A DNA stretch of 64,000 bases from Hallerella succinigenes (GCF_002797675.1 NZ_PGEX01000001.1:310001-374000), one strand, 5' to 3'; shown: positions 1-8,617, counted from the first letter of the stretch. Made by a program: numbers and translations. Notes: generated by a model not told the origin, from the letters alone.

Positions 1-292
1 ACTCCCGCCGTGCCGGATCCAAGTGCAAAATTTCGACCGTCATGGAACGGTTCACCCGAAACACATTCAACGAGTCCGCAGAGCCGTCTACAATTTTCTG
101 CAATAGCGTCTGTGGCTTGAGTCCCGCACACTTTTGTTTTTCGCATAGCGCATTTGCCAGCGCATTTTCTAGGGAATTCAGCGGACGCACGCGACCTTCA
201 AAATTCACAAATTCAGGCTGGGCAAAGTTTTCCTGTGCAGCAAGGAGCTGCCACATCCAAAGCAACACGAACGAGAGCGTTCGAAGGTTCAT
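1..292 (-). CDS. cytochrome c biogenesis protein, CcsA-like (N-terminal part, cut by window edge)
   Basis: The reading frame opens at an ATG that overlaps the stop of the upstream resB-like gene (ATGA) and runs off the window after 97 codons. It starts with a hydrophobic signal or anchor segment (about residues 5-18). A later stretch reads FEGRVRPLNSLENALANAL; a 'GR-x-PL' segment of this kind precedes the membrane part of long CcsA proteins paired with ResB. Inference: this is the haem-handling CcsA partner of a System II cytochrome c maturation machine. The diagnostic WWD motif and haem histidines would lie outside the window, so the call rests mainly on the neighbour and the overlap. Confidence 0.5.
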   Translation of the reverse strand, partial: MNLRTLSFVLLWMWQLLAAQENFAQPEFVNFEGRVRPLNSLENALANALCEKQKCAGLKPQTLLQKIVDGSADSLNVFRVNRSMTVEILHLDPARRE

Positions 293-963
293 CGTTTACG
301 CCCTCCAAAAACCGCCACTCCATGCCAAACAAGCCCCACAAGCAGCATCACTGCAAACAAAAAAGGCGCAAATGCAAAAGGATCCCGCTTGACAAAAAAA
401 CGCACGACTTTCTTTTGAGGCGTTATTTCAAAGGTTTCCCCAAAGTACATCGTGTAAGGTCCTATCGTCTGCGGCACGTTCAACCCCGTGCGGATTGTAT
501 CCACACTGCCCAACGGCAACACCGTACAGCTCACCGAATCCGCATCCAAAATGGCAAACGAAGCGCCTACCGTTGAATCGATCCACACCTCCGAGCCGAC
601 AAGTCCAAACGCCTGGAACGATTCCCGCGTTTGGGAACCCGCAAAACTCCCTGCGATCAAAATCAAAATGGAAAAGTGTACAAGCAGCATCCCAAATTTT
701 CGGACGGAATGCGACAGGCGGAAAATACAGGCGAAAAGAAGATGGATAAAGAGAAGGACAGCGAGCGACTTGAGCGCCGGAAACGGCAAAATGCCTGCCA
801 CCCAAAGGATCCAACTGTCAAAAAAACGGGAAACCCCTAAATCCAAGCCAGCACGAGCTTCAAAAAGCGTTCCCCAAAAAACCAATGCAAACAGGGCGAT
901 CAAAAGGATCATGCCAAATTGCAGGGAGCCCAAAAAGCGTAAGGCGTAAAGGATTCGTTTCAC
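289..963 (-). CDS. ResB-like cytochrome c biogenesis protein
   Basis: This 224-residue protein has hydrophobic segments at about residues 13-33, 60-80 and 90-108, then a soluble domain of about 90 residues, and a last membrane segment at 198-218. That is the layout of small ResB/Ccs1 proteins, which work with CcsA to pass haem to apocytochromes on the outer face of the inner membrane. Translation starts at GTG. No Shine-Dalgarno is visible, but a TAAATT element ends 6 nt before the start codon. The stop overlaps the next gene by 4 bp, so the two are translationally coupled. Identification is from topology and context rather than a single strong motif. Confidence 0.65.
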   Translation of the reverse strand: MKRILYALRFLGSLQFGMILLIALFALVFWGTLFEARAGLDLGVSRFFDSWILWVAGILPFPALKSLAVLLFIHLLFACIFRLSHSVRKFGMLLVHFSILILIAGSFAGSQTRESFQAFGLVGSEVWIDSTVGASFAILDADSVSCTVLPLGSVDTIRTGLNVPQTIGPYTMYFGETFEITPQKKVVRFFVKRDPFAFAPFLFAVMLLVGLVWHGVAVFGGRKR

Positions 964-969
964 GCTCTA

Positions 970-975
970 AATTTA
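970..975 (-). promoter_or_regulatory. putative -10 element of a leaderless resB transcript
   Basis: TAAATT lies at -12 to -7 relative to the GTG start of the resB-like gene, with no ribosome-binding site between. It belongs to the recurring class described in the findings. Confidence 0.45.
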
Positions 976-1079
976 GACAAAATTCCATTCTCTATAAGGA
1001 CAAGCTTTTCGTAAGGTATTTTTAAAAAGTTTTTTTACGAATTTTTAAAATTAAAGTAATTTTACAAGGTACTCACAAC

Positions 1080-3482
1080 ATGGGTGTTCTGATGGATTTT
1101 CAAAATAATACAACAATGACTTACGACCAGATGAACTCCATCTGGAACTTTAATTGCAGCGATCCTTTTTCGATTCTCGGCATTCACGCCTTGGAAACCG
1201 ACCGCGGACTCAAGACCGTGATTCGCGTGTACTTGCCGGGCGCCGCCTCCATTCGCGGAGAATCGGTCGAACCGGAAATCATCTACGGTCAAGCAAACTT
1301 TGAAGAACCGGCAGAAGAAGTCCAGATTGGTAAAAAAAAGACCGCAAAGAAGAATGCGAAGTCTGCAAAGACATCCAAAACCGCAAAAACGGCAAAGACC
1401 GCCAAGACGAGCTCTAAAAAGGCTTCCGTGGAAGATGACGCCAAGACTCTCGCTTTTGATTTTGTCCGCATCGATAACTCGGGATTCTTCGAAGCCGTAC
1501 TCGACATGGAATTCCAGCCGTTCTTCTACAAGCTTCACATTACGCTTGAAAACGGCATCCAGTACACGGTTGTCGATCCTTATGCATTCCTTCCGGTTCT
1601 CACGGACTTTGACTGCCATCTGATCAAGAACGGTACGCATTACGAACTTTACAAGAAGCTCGGTGCAAACATTGTGCGTCACCAAGGCTTTAACGGTGTG
1701 CAGTTCGCCGTTTGGGCTCCGAACGCCAAGAGCGTTTCCGTCGTCGGCAACTTCAACAGCTGGGATGGCCGTCGTCATCCGATGCGCATGATCGGATCTT
1801 CGGGCATTTGGGAAATCTTCATTCCGGATCTTGGCGAAAACGAACTTTACCGTTTCGAAATTCACGCCCAGGACGGTCGCCTGATCACCAAGTCCGACCC
1901 TCTGGCAAAGCTCAGCGAAATGCGTCCGGCTACGGCAAGCGTTACCACTCACCTCGAAGGTTACGAATGGAACGACAAGCTCTACATGGACACGCATTAC
2001 GCAACCCGTGTCTTCGGTGCTCCGATGAACATTTACGAAGTGCACGCCGGTTCCTGGGAACGCGACCCGAGCAATCCGGACCGCTTCCTCTCCTGGAACG
2101 AACTCGCCGACAAGCTCATTCCGTATTTGAAGGAAATGGGTTATACGCATGTGGAATTCCTTCCGATCATGGAACACCCGCTCGATGAATCCTGGGGTTA
2201 TCAAGTCACGGGTTACTATTCCCCGACCAGCCGTTTCGGTTCGCCGGATGAATTCCGCCGCTTTGTGGACCTTTGCCACCAGAACGAAATCGGCGTGATT
2301 CTCGACTGGGTTCCAGCACACTTCCCGAAGGACTCTTATGCTCTCGGCCGTTTCGACGGTACAGCCTGCTATGAACACGCTGACCCGCGTCAGGGTGAAC
2401 ATCCGGACTGGGGCACCTATATCTTTAACCTCGGTCGTAGCGAAGTTTCGAACTTCCTCATTGCAAACGCCATGTACTGGCTCCGTGAATTCCACTGCGA
2501 CGGCCTCCGTGTGGATGCCGTGGCAAGTATGCTCTACCTCGACTACGGTAAGCAAGACGGTCAGTGGATTCCGAACAAAGACGGCGGAAACATCAACTAC
2601 GACACTCTCGAATTCCTGAAGCATTTGAACAGCATCATGGGCCGTCTCGCTCCGCACGCGATTCTCATCGCCGAAGAATCGACGAGCTTCCCGTGCATCA
2701 CGCGTCCGCCAGAACGCGGCGGTCTCGGCTTCCATTACAAGTGGAACATGGGCTGGATGAACGACTTCCTTTCTTACATGCACCACGAACCGGTGCACCG
2801 GAAGTATCACCACAACTTGCTCACCTTCAGCATGGTGTACGCCTATTCCGAAAACTTCATTTTAGTGCTGAGCCACGACGAAGTCGTTCACGGCAAGGGT
2901 TCCATGTTGAACAAGATGCCAGGCGACAACTGGCAGAAGTTCGCCAACCTCCGCCTCGCCTACGCTTACCAGTTCGCCCATCCGGGTAAAAAGCTCAACT
3001 TCATGGGCAACGACTTTGGTCAGTACCGCGAATGGAACGAAAAGCAGTCCCTCGACTGGCACTTGCTCTCTTGGGAAACGCACGGCAAGTTGCACGAAAT
3101 GTTCAAAACGCTTTCGCACATTTACAAGGACGAAAGTGCCATGTGGGAAGTCGACCACGCACCGGAAGGATTCGAATGGATTTCTTGCGATGACGCCGAC
3201 AGTTCCATCGTTTCGTTTGTCCGCCGTGACGCACACGGTGCGATGATTCTCTGCGCCTTCAACTTCACCCCGGTTCCGCGTACTCCGTATCGCATCGGCG
3301 TTCCTGCACGTGGCCGTTGGAAGGAAATCTTCAACTCGGATTCCGAAATGTGGGGCGGTGGTAACATCGGCAACGCGGGTGAAATCCGTTCCGAAGATAT
3401 TGGCTGGCAGGGTCGTCCGTGGAGCGCGAACATTCAGCTTCCACCGCTCGCAGCCGTTTTCTTCAAGTTCGTCGGCGAATAA
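1080..3482 (+). CDS. glgB: 1,4-alpha-glucan branching enzyme (GH13) with a lysine-rich insert
   Basis: This 800-residue enzyme introduces alpha-1,6 branches into glycogen. A CBM48-type module (FAVWAPNAKSVSVVGNFNSW, about 209-228) is followed by a GH13 barrel. The GH13 signatures are present: DWVPAHF (409-415), GLRVDAV with the nucleophile Asp479, AEEST with acid Glu532/533, and SHDE with Asp600. The N-terminal domain carries an extra tract at about residues 85-114 made almost only of Lys, Ala, Thr and Ser, similar to a histone H1 tail and not typical of the family. An AAGG element lies 10 nt before the ATG. The gene stands alone, divergent from resB, and ends at a strong hairpin. No glgA or glgC is nearby. 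Confidence 0.95.
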   Translation: MGVLMDFQNNTTMTYDQMNSIWNFNCSDPFSILGIHALETDRGLKTVIRVYLPGAASIRGESVEPEIIYGQANFEEPAEEVQIGKKKTAKKNAKSAKTSKTAKTAKTAKTSSKKASVEDDAKTLAFDFVRIDNSGFFEAVLDMEFQPFFYKLHITLENGIQYTVVDPYAFLPVLTDFDCHLIKNGTHYELYKKLGANIVRHQGFNGVQFAVWAPNAKSVSVVGNFNSWDGRRHPMRMIGSSGIWEIFIPDLGENELYRFEIHAQDGRLITKSDPLAKLSEMRPATASVTTHLEGYEWNDKLYMDTHYATRVFGAPMNIYEVHAGSWERDPSNPDRFLSWNELADKLIPYLKEMGYTHVEFLPIMEHPLDESWGYQVTGYYSPTSRFGSPDEFRRFVDLCHQNEIGVILDWVPAHFPKDSYALGRFDGTACYEHADPRQGEHPDWGTYIFNLGRSEVSNFLIANAMYWLREFHCDGLRVDAVASMLYLDYGKQDGQWIPNKDGGNINYDTLEFLKHLNSIMGRLAPHAILIAEESTSFPCITRPPERGGLGFHYKWNMGWMNDFLSYMHHEPVHRKYHHNLLTFSMVYAYSENFILVLSHDEVVHGKGSMLNKMPGDNWQKFANLRLAYAYQFAHPGKKLNFMGNDFGQYREWNEKQSLDWHLLSWETHGKLHEMFKTLSHIYKDESAMWEVDHAPEGFEWISCDDADSSIVSFVRRDAHGAMILCAFNFTPVPRTPYRIGVPARGRWKEIFNSDSEMWGGGNIGNAGEIRSEDIGWQGRPWSANIQLPPLAAVFFKFVGE

Positions 3483-3496
3483 GCCTTAGCGACTTT

Positions 3497-3540
3497 CCAA
3501 ACAAAAATCCCGTTCGAATGGACGGGATTTTTGTTTGGAA
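3497..3540. terminator. bidirectional rho-independent terminator
   Basis: A long inverted repeat has 18-bp arms (tccaaacaaaaatcccgt and its complement) around an 8-nt centre, with T-runs on both strands. It lies between the converging glgB and lipoprotein genes. Confidence 0.85.
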
Positions 3541-3566
3541 AAAATTTCAAAAAATTGAATTCTCTT

Positions 3567-4727
3567 TTACTTTTTAAGCTCCACGCGAAACACGTCCGAA
3601 GCGGAAGTTCCGTAGAAAACGACCTGATCGAGCCAAATGTCCGCAGATTCCGTCACAAGGAAGTTGATCGTCTTGATATTTGTGGCAATGCTTGCCCAGG
3701 TCGCATCATCCCCTGGAACAGCGGCGACCTGCGTCCATTCTTCTGCAGAAGGAATGTCGAACTCCATTTCCCAAATCAGGGATTCCAAATCCGCATCCAT
3801 TCCGGCGAACTGCATAAAAACGTGCCCCGAGCCTTTCACGTAGAACGTCACACTATCGACCTTCGAAAGATCGTAACCGTGCAGGCTGTCTTCAGAAGGC
3901 GGCGTTCCAATATTAAAGCCGACAAGCGCATACGGATTCTTGGCTGTCGAATCCATCGTGAAAGTTTCGTGCAAGCTCTTGTTCCCCGCATAAGCATCTT
4001 CCCGTGTCAAGCCGTGTTCCGGAAACGACGGCGAAATGACACTCGTCGAATCTCCGTAGGTGAACCACCAGCCACTGCCGGTCAGAGCGTAAAAGAGGTT
4101 CGTGCCGCGATTGTCTTCAAAGTCGTCAATCAAGACGCTGTCCTTAGACGGCGCGCTCAAAAAGACCACCGTTTCCTCGTCCGAAACAAGCCGGGACTCG
4201 TTCCAGTACAAGTAAGACGTCTCTTCTGCGGAAAGGATTGCGTAATCCCCAGCCGGAATTCCTTCAAAGCGAAACGAGCCGTCTGACGCCACCGGGGCCT
4301 TGTAACTAGTGCCGTACAGGTATACTTCCGAAGGAAGTTCCCCATTCTGTGCATTCAACGATCCCGAAAGCCTGGCGGGAGCGCGCACCGTATTCACAAG
4401 ACTCGAATCGCCCGAAGCAAACGCAGAACGGGCAACACCTGCGTCCGAAGAAACTTCGACATGTCCGCCGTAATCCGGACGCTTTTCAAAATAAGCTGTA
4501 CCCGTGGAATCGGAAATCGCGCTGTCCTGCACCACGGCAGTCGCACTCACCAGGCGAACTCGAGCGCTCGGAATCGGCATTCCAGCTTCGCCCTGAATCA
4601 CCACGGCGAGACCGTTTTCGGTTTCATCCCAAATGCCACGCCCTGCAGTCGAATCGTTTGAGCACGCGCTTAAACCGAACGCGCCAAGCGCGCCGCAAAG
4701 CATCGATGTCCAAGCGAGACTTTTCAT
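3567..4727 (-). CDS. lipoprotein with carboxypeptidase-regulatory-like and carbohydrate-binding-like domains
   Basis: A lipoprotein signal peptide ends in a lipobox (LSAC, Cys22). Two short beta-sandwich modules of the carboxypeptidase-regulatory type follow (about 37-95 and 103-165; the second contains DGSFRFEGIPAGDYAIL). The C-terminal half (about 198-380) begins IDDFEDNRGTNLF and resembles CBM11-like or galactose-binding jelly-roll domains. The start codon overlaps the stop of the upstream TIGR02147 gene by 4 bp, so the two are coupled. Inference: a surface-exposed polysaccharide-binding lipoprotein controlled with its partner regulator. The exact ligand cannot be read from the sequence. 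Confidence 0.7.
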   Translation of the reverse strand: MKSLAWTSMLCGALGAFGLSACSNDSTAGRGIWDETENGLAVVIQGEAGMPIPSARVRLVSATAVVQDSAISDSTGTAYFEKRPDYGGHVEVSSDAGVARSAFASGDSSLVNTVRAPARLSGSLNAQNGELPSEVYLYGTSYKAPVASDGSFRFEGIPAGDYAILSAEETSYLYWNESRLVSDEETVVFLSAPSKDSVLIDDFEDNRGTNLFYALTGSGWWFTYGDSTSVISPSFPEHGLTREDAYAGNKSLHETFTMDSTAKNPYALVGFNIGTPPSEDSLHGYDLSKVDSVTFYVKGSGHVFMQFAGMDADLESLIWEMEFDIPSAEEWTQVAAVPGDDATWASIATNIKTINFLVTESADIWLDQVVFYGTSASDVFRVELKK

Positions 4728-5569
4728 TTCTTTGCAACCTTTGTAAACGCCACCGGGAAAAAAGCAGAAGCGAGCCGCATCACACGATCCGGATTTTCGA
4801 CCTTTTCCACTCGGGCGCGGATTTCATCCCTTGCTGTACTTAAAATAGCAAGACAATCGCGGAAAGCGTCAGCATCGAGCGCCATATTGATCACATTTAT
4901 ATCCCGAAGCTCTTTTGTATGTAATTCAAGGCTCTGCATGGCAAGTTTCATCGATTCCGACTGATACGCGTGCACTTGTAAATTTTTATAAGCAGAGCCC
5001 GTAGTGAGCTTCAGATCGGTCAACGTCCAAAAGCCTTCCTCGTCGCGCTTCGCAAGGCCAAGCGTTTCGAGCAACTGAACAGATTTTTTGGCGATATCCG
5101 CAGAAATCGGCGGAGATACCATTTGGCCGAGCGATTCGTAATCGTCCTTGACGTGGACAAAGCCTAGCAAGGTGCGAATGACGCTGTAATACCATTTGGA
5201 ATAAAGTTCGAGCTGCGTATCTTGCAGTTTGCGACTTTTGGACCCCCGCAAGGCAAGAGCTTCTGCAAAAAGGCAACGTGTTTCGGATTCTCGACGGGAA
5301 CGTCCGAGTTCCACAAGCTTCGTAAAATATTCCGCTTCACGGCCTTCGAGTTTTAAGTATTCCAAAAAACGCGGCAAAGCTTTTTTAGAAATGTGAAGTT
5401 GCTTTTGCAGAATGCGAAAAACCTGGCTCTGGTCGAGCCCCACCCCTTCTCCAAATACCTTATAAGAATACCACGGCGAAGCCGCCTTCCGATGGTCGAA
5501 ATAGGCCAATAGATATTCCCGGTAATCTAAAAAGTTAAAAAGCGAAAGCTTTTCCATCTGTGTATCCAA
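4724..5569 (-). CDS. TIGR02147-family protein (Fibrobacter-type putative regulator)
   Basis: This 281-residue protein begins with FNFLDYREYLLAYFDHRK and a helix-turn-helix-like segment (VGLDQSQVFRILQKQLHISKK, about 45-65). This matches the TIGR02147 family, which has many paralogues in Fibrobacter succinogenes. The rest is mainly helical, with conserved runs such as YYSVIRTLLGF. The molecular role of the family is not established. The HTH-like N-terminus and coupling to a lipoprotein gene suggest a regulator or signalling partner of the downstream surface protein. No membrane segment or signal peptide is seen. Confidence 0.8.
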   Translation of the reverse strand: MDTQMEKLSLFNFLDYREYLLAYFDHRKAASPWYSYKVFGEGVGLDQSQVFRILQKQLHISKKALPRFLEYLKLEGREAEYFTKLVELGRSRRESETRCLFAEALALRGSKSRKLQDTQLELYSKWYYSVIRTLLGFVHVKDDYESLGQMVSPPISADIAKKSVQLLETLGLAKRDEEGFWTLTDLKLTTGSAYKNLQVHAYQSESMKLAMQSLELHTKELRDINVINMALDADAFRDCLAILSTARDEIRARVEKVENPDRVMRLASAFFPVAFTKVAKK

Positions 5570-5707
5570 AAATCACTTCTCCCATAATTTACACAAAAAA
5601 ATTCGCCTCGCCATAAACAACCAGATAAAGGTTTTGCAAAGAATTTTGCAATTTCGCCCAAAACCGATTTATATTCATAAAAGACAACACCTTAACAGGG
5701 GAAAAAT

Positions 5708-6088
5708 ATGGCACTAAAAAAAGCGACAATCACCCAAAAGACCACCGCAAAGAAGGCTACAGCGACCAAAGCCTCTCCCAAAAAGACCAGTATCAAAAAG
5801 ACTGCAACACAAAAAAAGACGGCTCTCAAGAAGACCGCTGCTAAAAAGACCTCAGCGAAAAAGACCGTTAAAAAGGTAAAGCCGATCACGATTCTCGAAA
5901 AGGCGGCGACCGACGATGCTCTCGACTACATCAACGCAGCCTGCGAAGCTCTCGCAAACAAAGGCGACATTTCGCCCAAGTCTCTCCAGGAATTCGCCAT
6001 GCAGATGTTTGCATTCGGCGTTTCTTCAGGCGCAAGCGTTGCAATGCTCGACCGCTTTAGCGAAATGGAAGATTACCTTTCGCTCTAA
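5708..6088 (+). CDS. histone H1-like lysine-rich protein
   Basis: This 126-residue protein has two parts. Residues 1-58 are a Lys/Thr/Ala/Ser tail with repeated AKKT, SAKKT and TKKA units and no acidic residue, like bacterial H1-type DNA-binding tails. Residues 60-126 form a predicted helical domain (about LDYINAACEALANKGDISPK). An AGGGG element sits 6 nt before the ATG and TATATT lies further upstream, so the start is well supported. Inference: a nucleoid-associated protein. The compact C-terminal domain is not recognised and may mediate dimer formation. It stands alone, followed by a terminator. Confidence 0.7.
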   Translation: MALKKATITQKTTAKKATATKASPKKTSIKKTATQKKTALKKTAAKKTSAKKTVKKVKPITILEKAATDDALDYINAACEALANKGDISPKSLQEFAMQMFAFGVSSGASVAMLDRFSEMEDYLSL

Positions 6089-6129
6089 TGCAAAATGCAG
6101 TGCAAATTTTGAAAAATTTTGCTTAGGAG

Positions 6130-6156
6130 AAGCCTGGATTTCGGTCCGGGCTTTTT
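6130..6156 (+). terminator. rho-independent terminator after the H1-like gene
   Basis: A stem AAGCCTGGA/TCCGGGCTT with one T-G pair and a 6-nt loop is followed by TTTTTATTT. The stop codon of the converging gene lies in the T-run. Confidence 0.7.
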
Positions 6157-6655
6157 ATTTGATTTTTTCGGCCCAGGTTTCAAGCTTTTCAGCGGTATAA
6201 ACGCTCTTTCCCATTTGAAGCATCTGCTCCAGTTCCCCGCCGAGTTCCAGAATTTCCTTTGGGGAAATCGTCGAAGACGTTTTGGAAACGAGAAAGTCAA
6301 AGGCTAAAAATTCCGAGGCATCCGGGTCTAAAAATTTTTGCAAAACCTCTGTCACGTTCCGCTGTTTTTTGAGCAGGGAGCGGCGTGCAAAAGCGTAAAC
6401 GCCTGTTTCGTGGAGCAGCAAAAGTTCAAAGCGTTCTAAGCCGCGTTCCTTGGGAATCACGGCGTTCAACAGAATGCGGTAATAGCGACCGTCTACGGAA
6501 CAGGCCTCGCTCACGGCGCGTTCCAATGGATTCTGCGAAACGACTTTTTGGGTAAAAACCTGTACGGAAGTCTCCTTCTGCGGACGCCTGAACATTCTCC
6601 AAAGCACAGAACAAAGGAATACAAGCAACGCAATCAAAAATAAAGGAGCCATCAT
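6155..6655 (-). CDS. membrane-anchored protein with a NERD-like region
   Basis: I chose the fourth in-frame methionine (166 residues), because a TATATT element lies at -13 to -8 of it and no ribosome-binding site is visible for any start. Residues 2-20 form one membrane anchor, followed by a basic stretch (RMFRRPQK). The soluble part contains RYYRILLNAVIPKERGLE and FELLLLHETGVYAF, which resembles the core of NERD (nuclease-related) domains. The acidic and lysine residues expected of an active nuclease are not clear. The function is unknown. It is divergent from the next gene with only 36 bp between starts. Confidence 0.5.
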   Translation of the reverse strand: MMAPLFLIALLVFLCSVLWRMFRRPQKETSVQVFTQKVVSQNPLERAVSEACSVDGRYYRILLNAVIPKERGLERFELLLLHETGVYAFARRSLLKKQRNVTEVLQKFLDPDASEFLAFDFLVSKTSSTISPKEILELGGELEQMLQMGKSVYTAEKLETWAEKIK

Positions 6656-6662
6656 GAATACC

Positions 6663-6668
6663 AATATA
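6663..6668 (-). promoter_or_regulatory. putative leaderless -10 element
   Basis: TATATT at -13 to -8 of the start at 6655. Confidence 0.4.
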
Positions 6669-6679
6669 CAATCTTTGAC

Positions 6680-6685
6680 TATTAT
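6680..6685 (+). promoter_or_regulatory. putative leaderless -10 element
   Basis: TATTAT at -12 to -7 of the start at 6692. It lies 11 bp from the opposing element for the divergent gene. Confidence 0.45.
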
Positions 6686-6691
6686 TTAGGC

Positions 6692-7078
6692 ATGCAGATT
6701 TTTTTGAAGCTCTTCATTCGCGATTACGAAAAAGCGAAGACGGCTCTCCGCGTAAACCTCATCAACGGAGATCCGCAGTACGTGCACACGTGGAATTCGA
6801 TTGATTTTCTTTCACAGTCCATCGATTCTTATCCGCGCGAAGTCTTGAAGGTATGGGCAGAGGTCGGCGAGAATTTTGACATGGAATCCTTTGAAACCCA
6901 TGCGAAGGAACTTTCCCAGATTCTCGGCTGCCTCGTGGAAACTTCGAACGGTTTTTATAAGAACGGAGAATTTACAGGGAAAGCCTTAGAATTTTCTCCC
7001 TGTGATATTTTGGCCGCCGTTGTCGATTTTCGCAAAATAAACCTGCAATTCTGCATCGACAAGCACTGCAACGGGTAA
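6692..7078 (+). CDS. hypothetical protein, 128 residues
   Basis: Not recognised. The protein is soluble, acidic and has no signal peptide or membrane segment. It begins MQIFLKLFIRDYEKAK and holds aromatic-rich stretches (YVHTWNSIDFLSQSIDSYPREVL). Two cysteines near the end (FSPCDI and FCIDKHC) could be redox or metal residues, but no motif is clear. It stops one base before the stop codon of the converging GGDEF gene. The codon pattern is like its neighbours, and a leaderless-type -10 element precedes the ATG, so it is probably a real gene. Confidence 0.55.
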   Translation: MQIFLKLFIRDYEKAKTALRVNLINGDPQYVHTWNSIDFLSQSIDSYPREVLKVWAEVGENFDMESFETHAKELSQILGCLVETSNGFYKNGEFTGKALEFSPCDILAAVVDFRKINLQFCIDKHCNG

Positions 7079-8617
7079 CTATTCCCGTTCCGCGTGACGC
7101 TCTTTTTTCAAAGCGTACATGCGTTCATCGGCTTCGTGCAGAATTTCATCATAGCTGCGCGTTCCATCCGTTTTAGAAATGCCGACGCTCACCGAAACGT
7201 GCAAGCCACCCGATCGGAACAAAGACATCACCTTTTGGTTGAGCAATTCACAAGCGGTCGCCATTTTTTCTTCTGATATCGGCTTTTCCAAAATCAAGGT
7301 AAATTCGTCGCCACCCATACGGGAAATAATTCCTGTCGGGAAACATTCCTGCATGAACTTAGCAAAGTTCTGTAAAATTTCGTCCCCACGGCGATGTCCG
7401 TACTTGTCGTTCACCTCCTTGAAGTTATCGAGGTCCATGTACAAGAGCGTCATCGGACGTTTCGCGTTATTCTTCATGAAGTCTTCAAAATAACGGCGAT
7501 TGTATAGCTGTGTCAGCGCATCGGTATTCGCCGCATTCAAAATCATCGTTTCGAAATTGCGCGCGATCGTCACATCTCGAAGAATGACAAAGTAGCCGGA
7601 AACATTCTGGAAGTAGTCGATGATTTCCTGTTCGATAACGATGAAGTGATGATCCTTGTTGCCGATCTGGAGCACGTATTCATGCTCGCGGGAATTCGTT
7701 TTCAGGTTTTCGCTGTCATCGCTGACCTGCGTCATATTCCTCTCAAGCCACAGGTGGAAATCGAAATCCTGAATTTTAGCCTTATCGATGCCTACGAGTT
7801 TCCTAAAGCAGTCGTTCATCTTCAAGGTTTTCCAGTTCACATCGCAAAGGATTAGCGGGAACGGAATGTTTTCCACCAGAATGGAAAGTTCAAGTCCCAT
7901 ATTACCGAAGTCCGTCACGTCCTTGGCAACGCCGACCGTACCTTCGATGTTGCCGAACATATCGTACAAGGGGGTCTTGTAAGTCTTGAGCTGCTTCATA
8001 CCCTCGCTTGTCTTGAGCGGTTCGTCGAAAATGCAGGTTTTTCCCGCATTCATGGTGTCCGTTTCGGATTCCATGCAAACGAATTCGCCCTTCTTGTATT
8101 CCTCTTCAGAGATATCCCAGATGTAATAATGTCCGCGACCGCGAATGTCTTCTTTCGTCTTGTGAACGGTATTGCAAAATTCCTGGTTCACCATCATGTG
8201 TGCGCCGATTTTGTCCTTAAACCAGACAAGGTCCGGGACACTATCTATTGTGCTCTTGAGCAGATTCTTGTAATGCCATGCGTCAAATTCCGACTGGAAA
8301 TGCTTGAGCAATTTTTGAAAACGCGCGCGTCGCATTTCCGCTTTTTCGTGGAGCGGCCAAACGTTTAACAAGCCATCGAAAAAAGTCTCCACCGCCGAAG
8401 ATTCCCCAAAGAAAATGGCTTCGGAAAGTTTCCGCTTGTTCTGCAAAAAACAACAAGCTTCTTCCGCAGAATCCGTCATCAAAACTTCAAAAGCATCTTC
8501 CGATGCCTGATCAAAAGAAATCGAAGTGTCCCACAAAAGAGGTTTTTCAACAGCAAAAGAGCCCAATACACTCTTGTCTTCTGCCGAGTTTAAATGCAAT
8601 GAAAAATTTAGTTTCAT
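7079..8617 (-). CDS. PAS-domain diguanylate cyclase (GGDEF)
   Basis: This 512-residue protein has an unassigned N-terminal region (1-110), a PAS domain (about 112-230, with SVPDLVWFKDKIGAHMMVNQ), a second PAS-like region (about 235-350) and a GGDEF domain (about 355-505). The catalytic motif is intact (RMGGDEFTLIL), so it should make cyclic di-GMP from GTP. The inhibitory I-site RxxD expected just before GGDEF is absent (the position reads CFPT), which suggests no product inhibition. No membrane segment is seen. A strong purine-rich ribosome-binding site (GGGGAAGGAAAGGG) precedes the ATG. Confidence 0.9.
   Translation of the reverse strand: MKLNFSLHLNSAEDKSVLGSFAVEKPLLWDTSISFDQASEDAFEVLMTDSAEEACCFLQNKRKLSEAIFFGESSAVETFFDGLLNVWPLHEKAEMRRARFQKLLKHFQSEFDAWHYKNLLKSTIDSVPDLVWFKDKIGAHMMVNQEFCNTVHKTKEDIRGRGHYYIWDISEEEYKKGEFVCMESETDTMNAGKTCIFDEPLKTSEGMKQLKTYKTPLYDMFGNIEGTVGVAKDVTDFGNMGLELSILVENIPFPLILCDVNWKTLKMNDCFRKLVGIDKAKIQDFDFHLWLERNMTQVSDDSENLKTNSREHEYVLQIGNKDHHFIVIEQEIIDYFQNVSGYFVILRDVTIARNFETMILNAANTDALTQLYNRRYFEDFMKNNAKRPMTLLYMDLDNFKEVNDKYGHRRGDEILQNFAKFMQECFPTGIISRMGGDEFTLILEKPISEEKMATACELLNQKVMSLFRSGGLHVSVSVGISKTDGTRSYDEILHEADERMYALKKERHAERE

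Noticed and set aside
1062-2813. 583-codon open frame opposite glgB
   Set aside because: It is antisense to a gene with all GH13 motifs; its composition (Val/Arg/His-rich, no domains) is that of a mirror frame.
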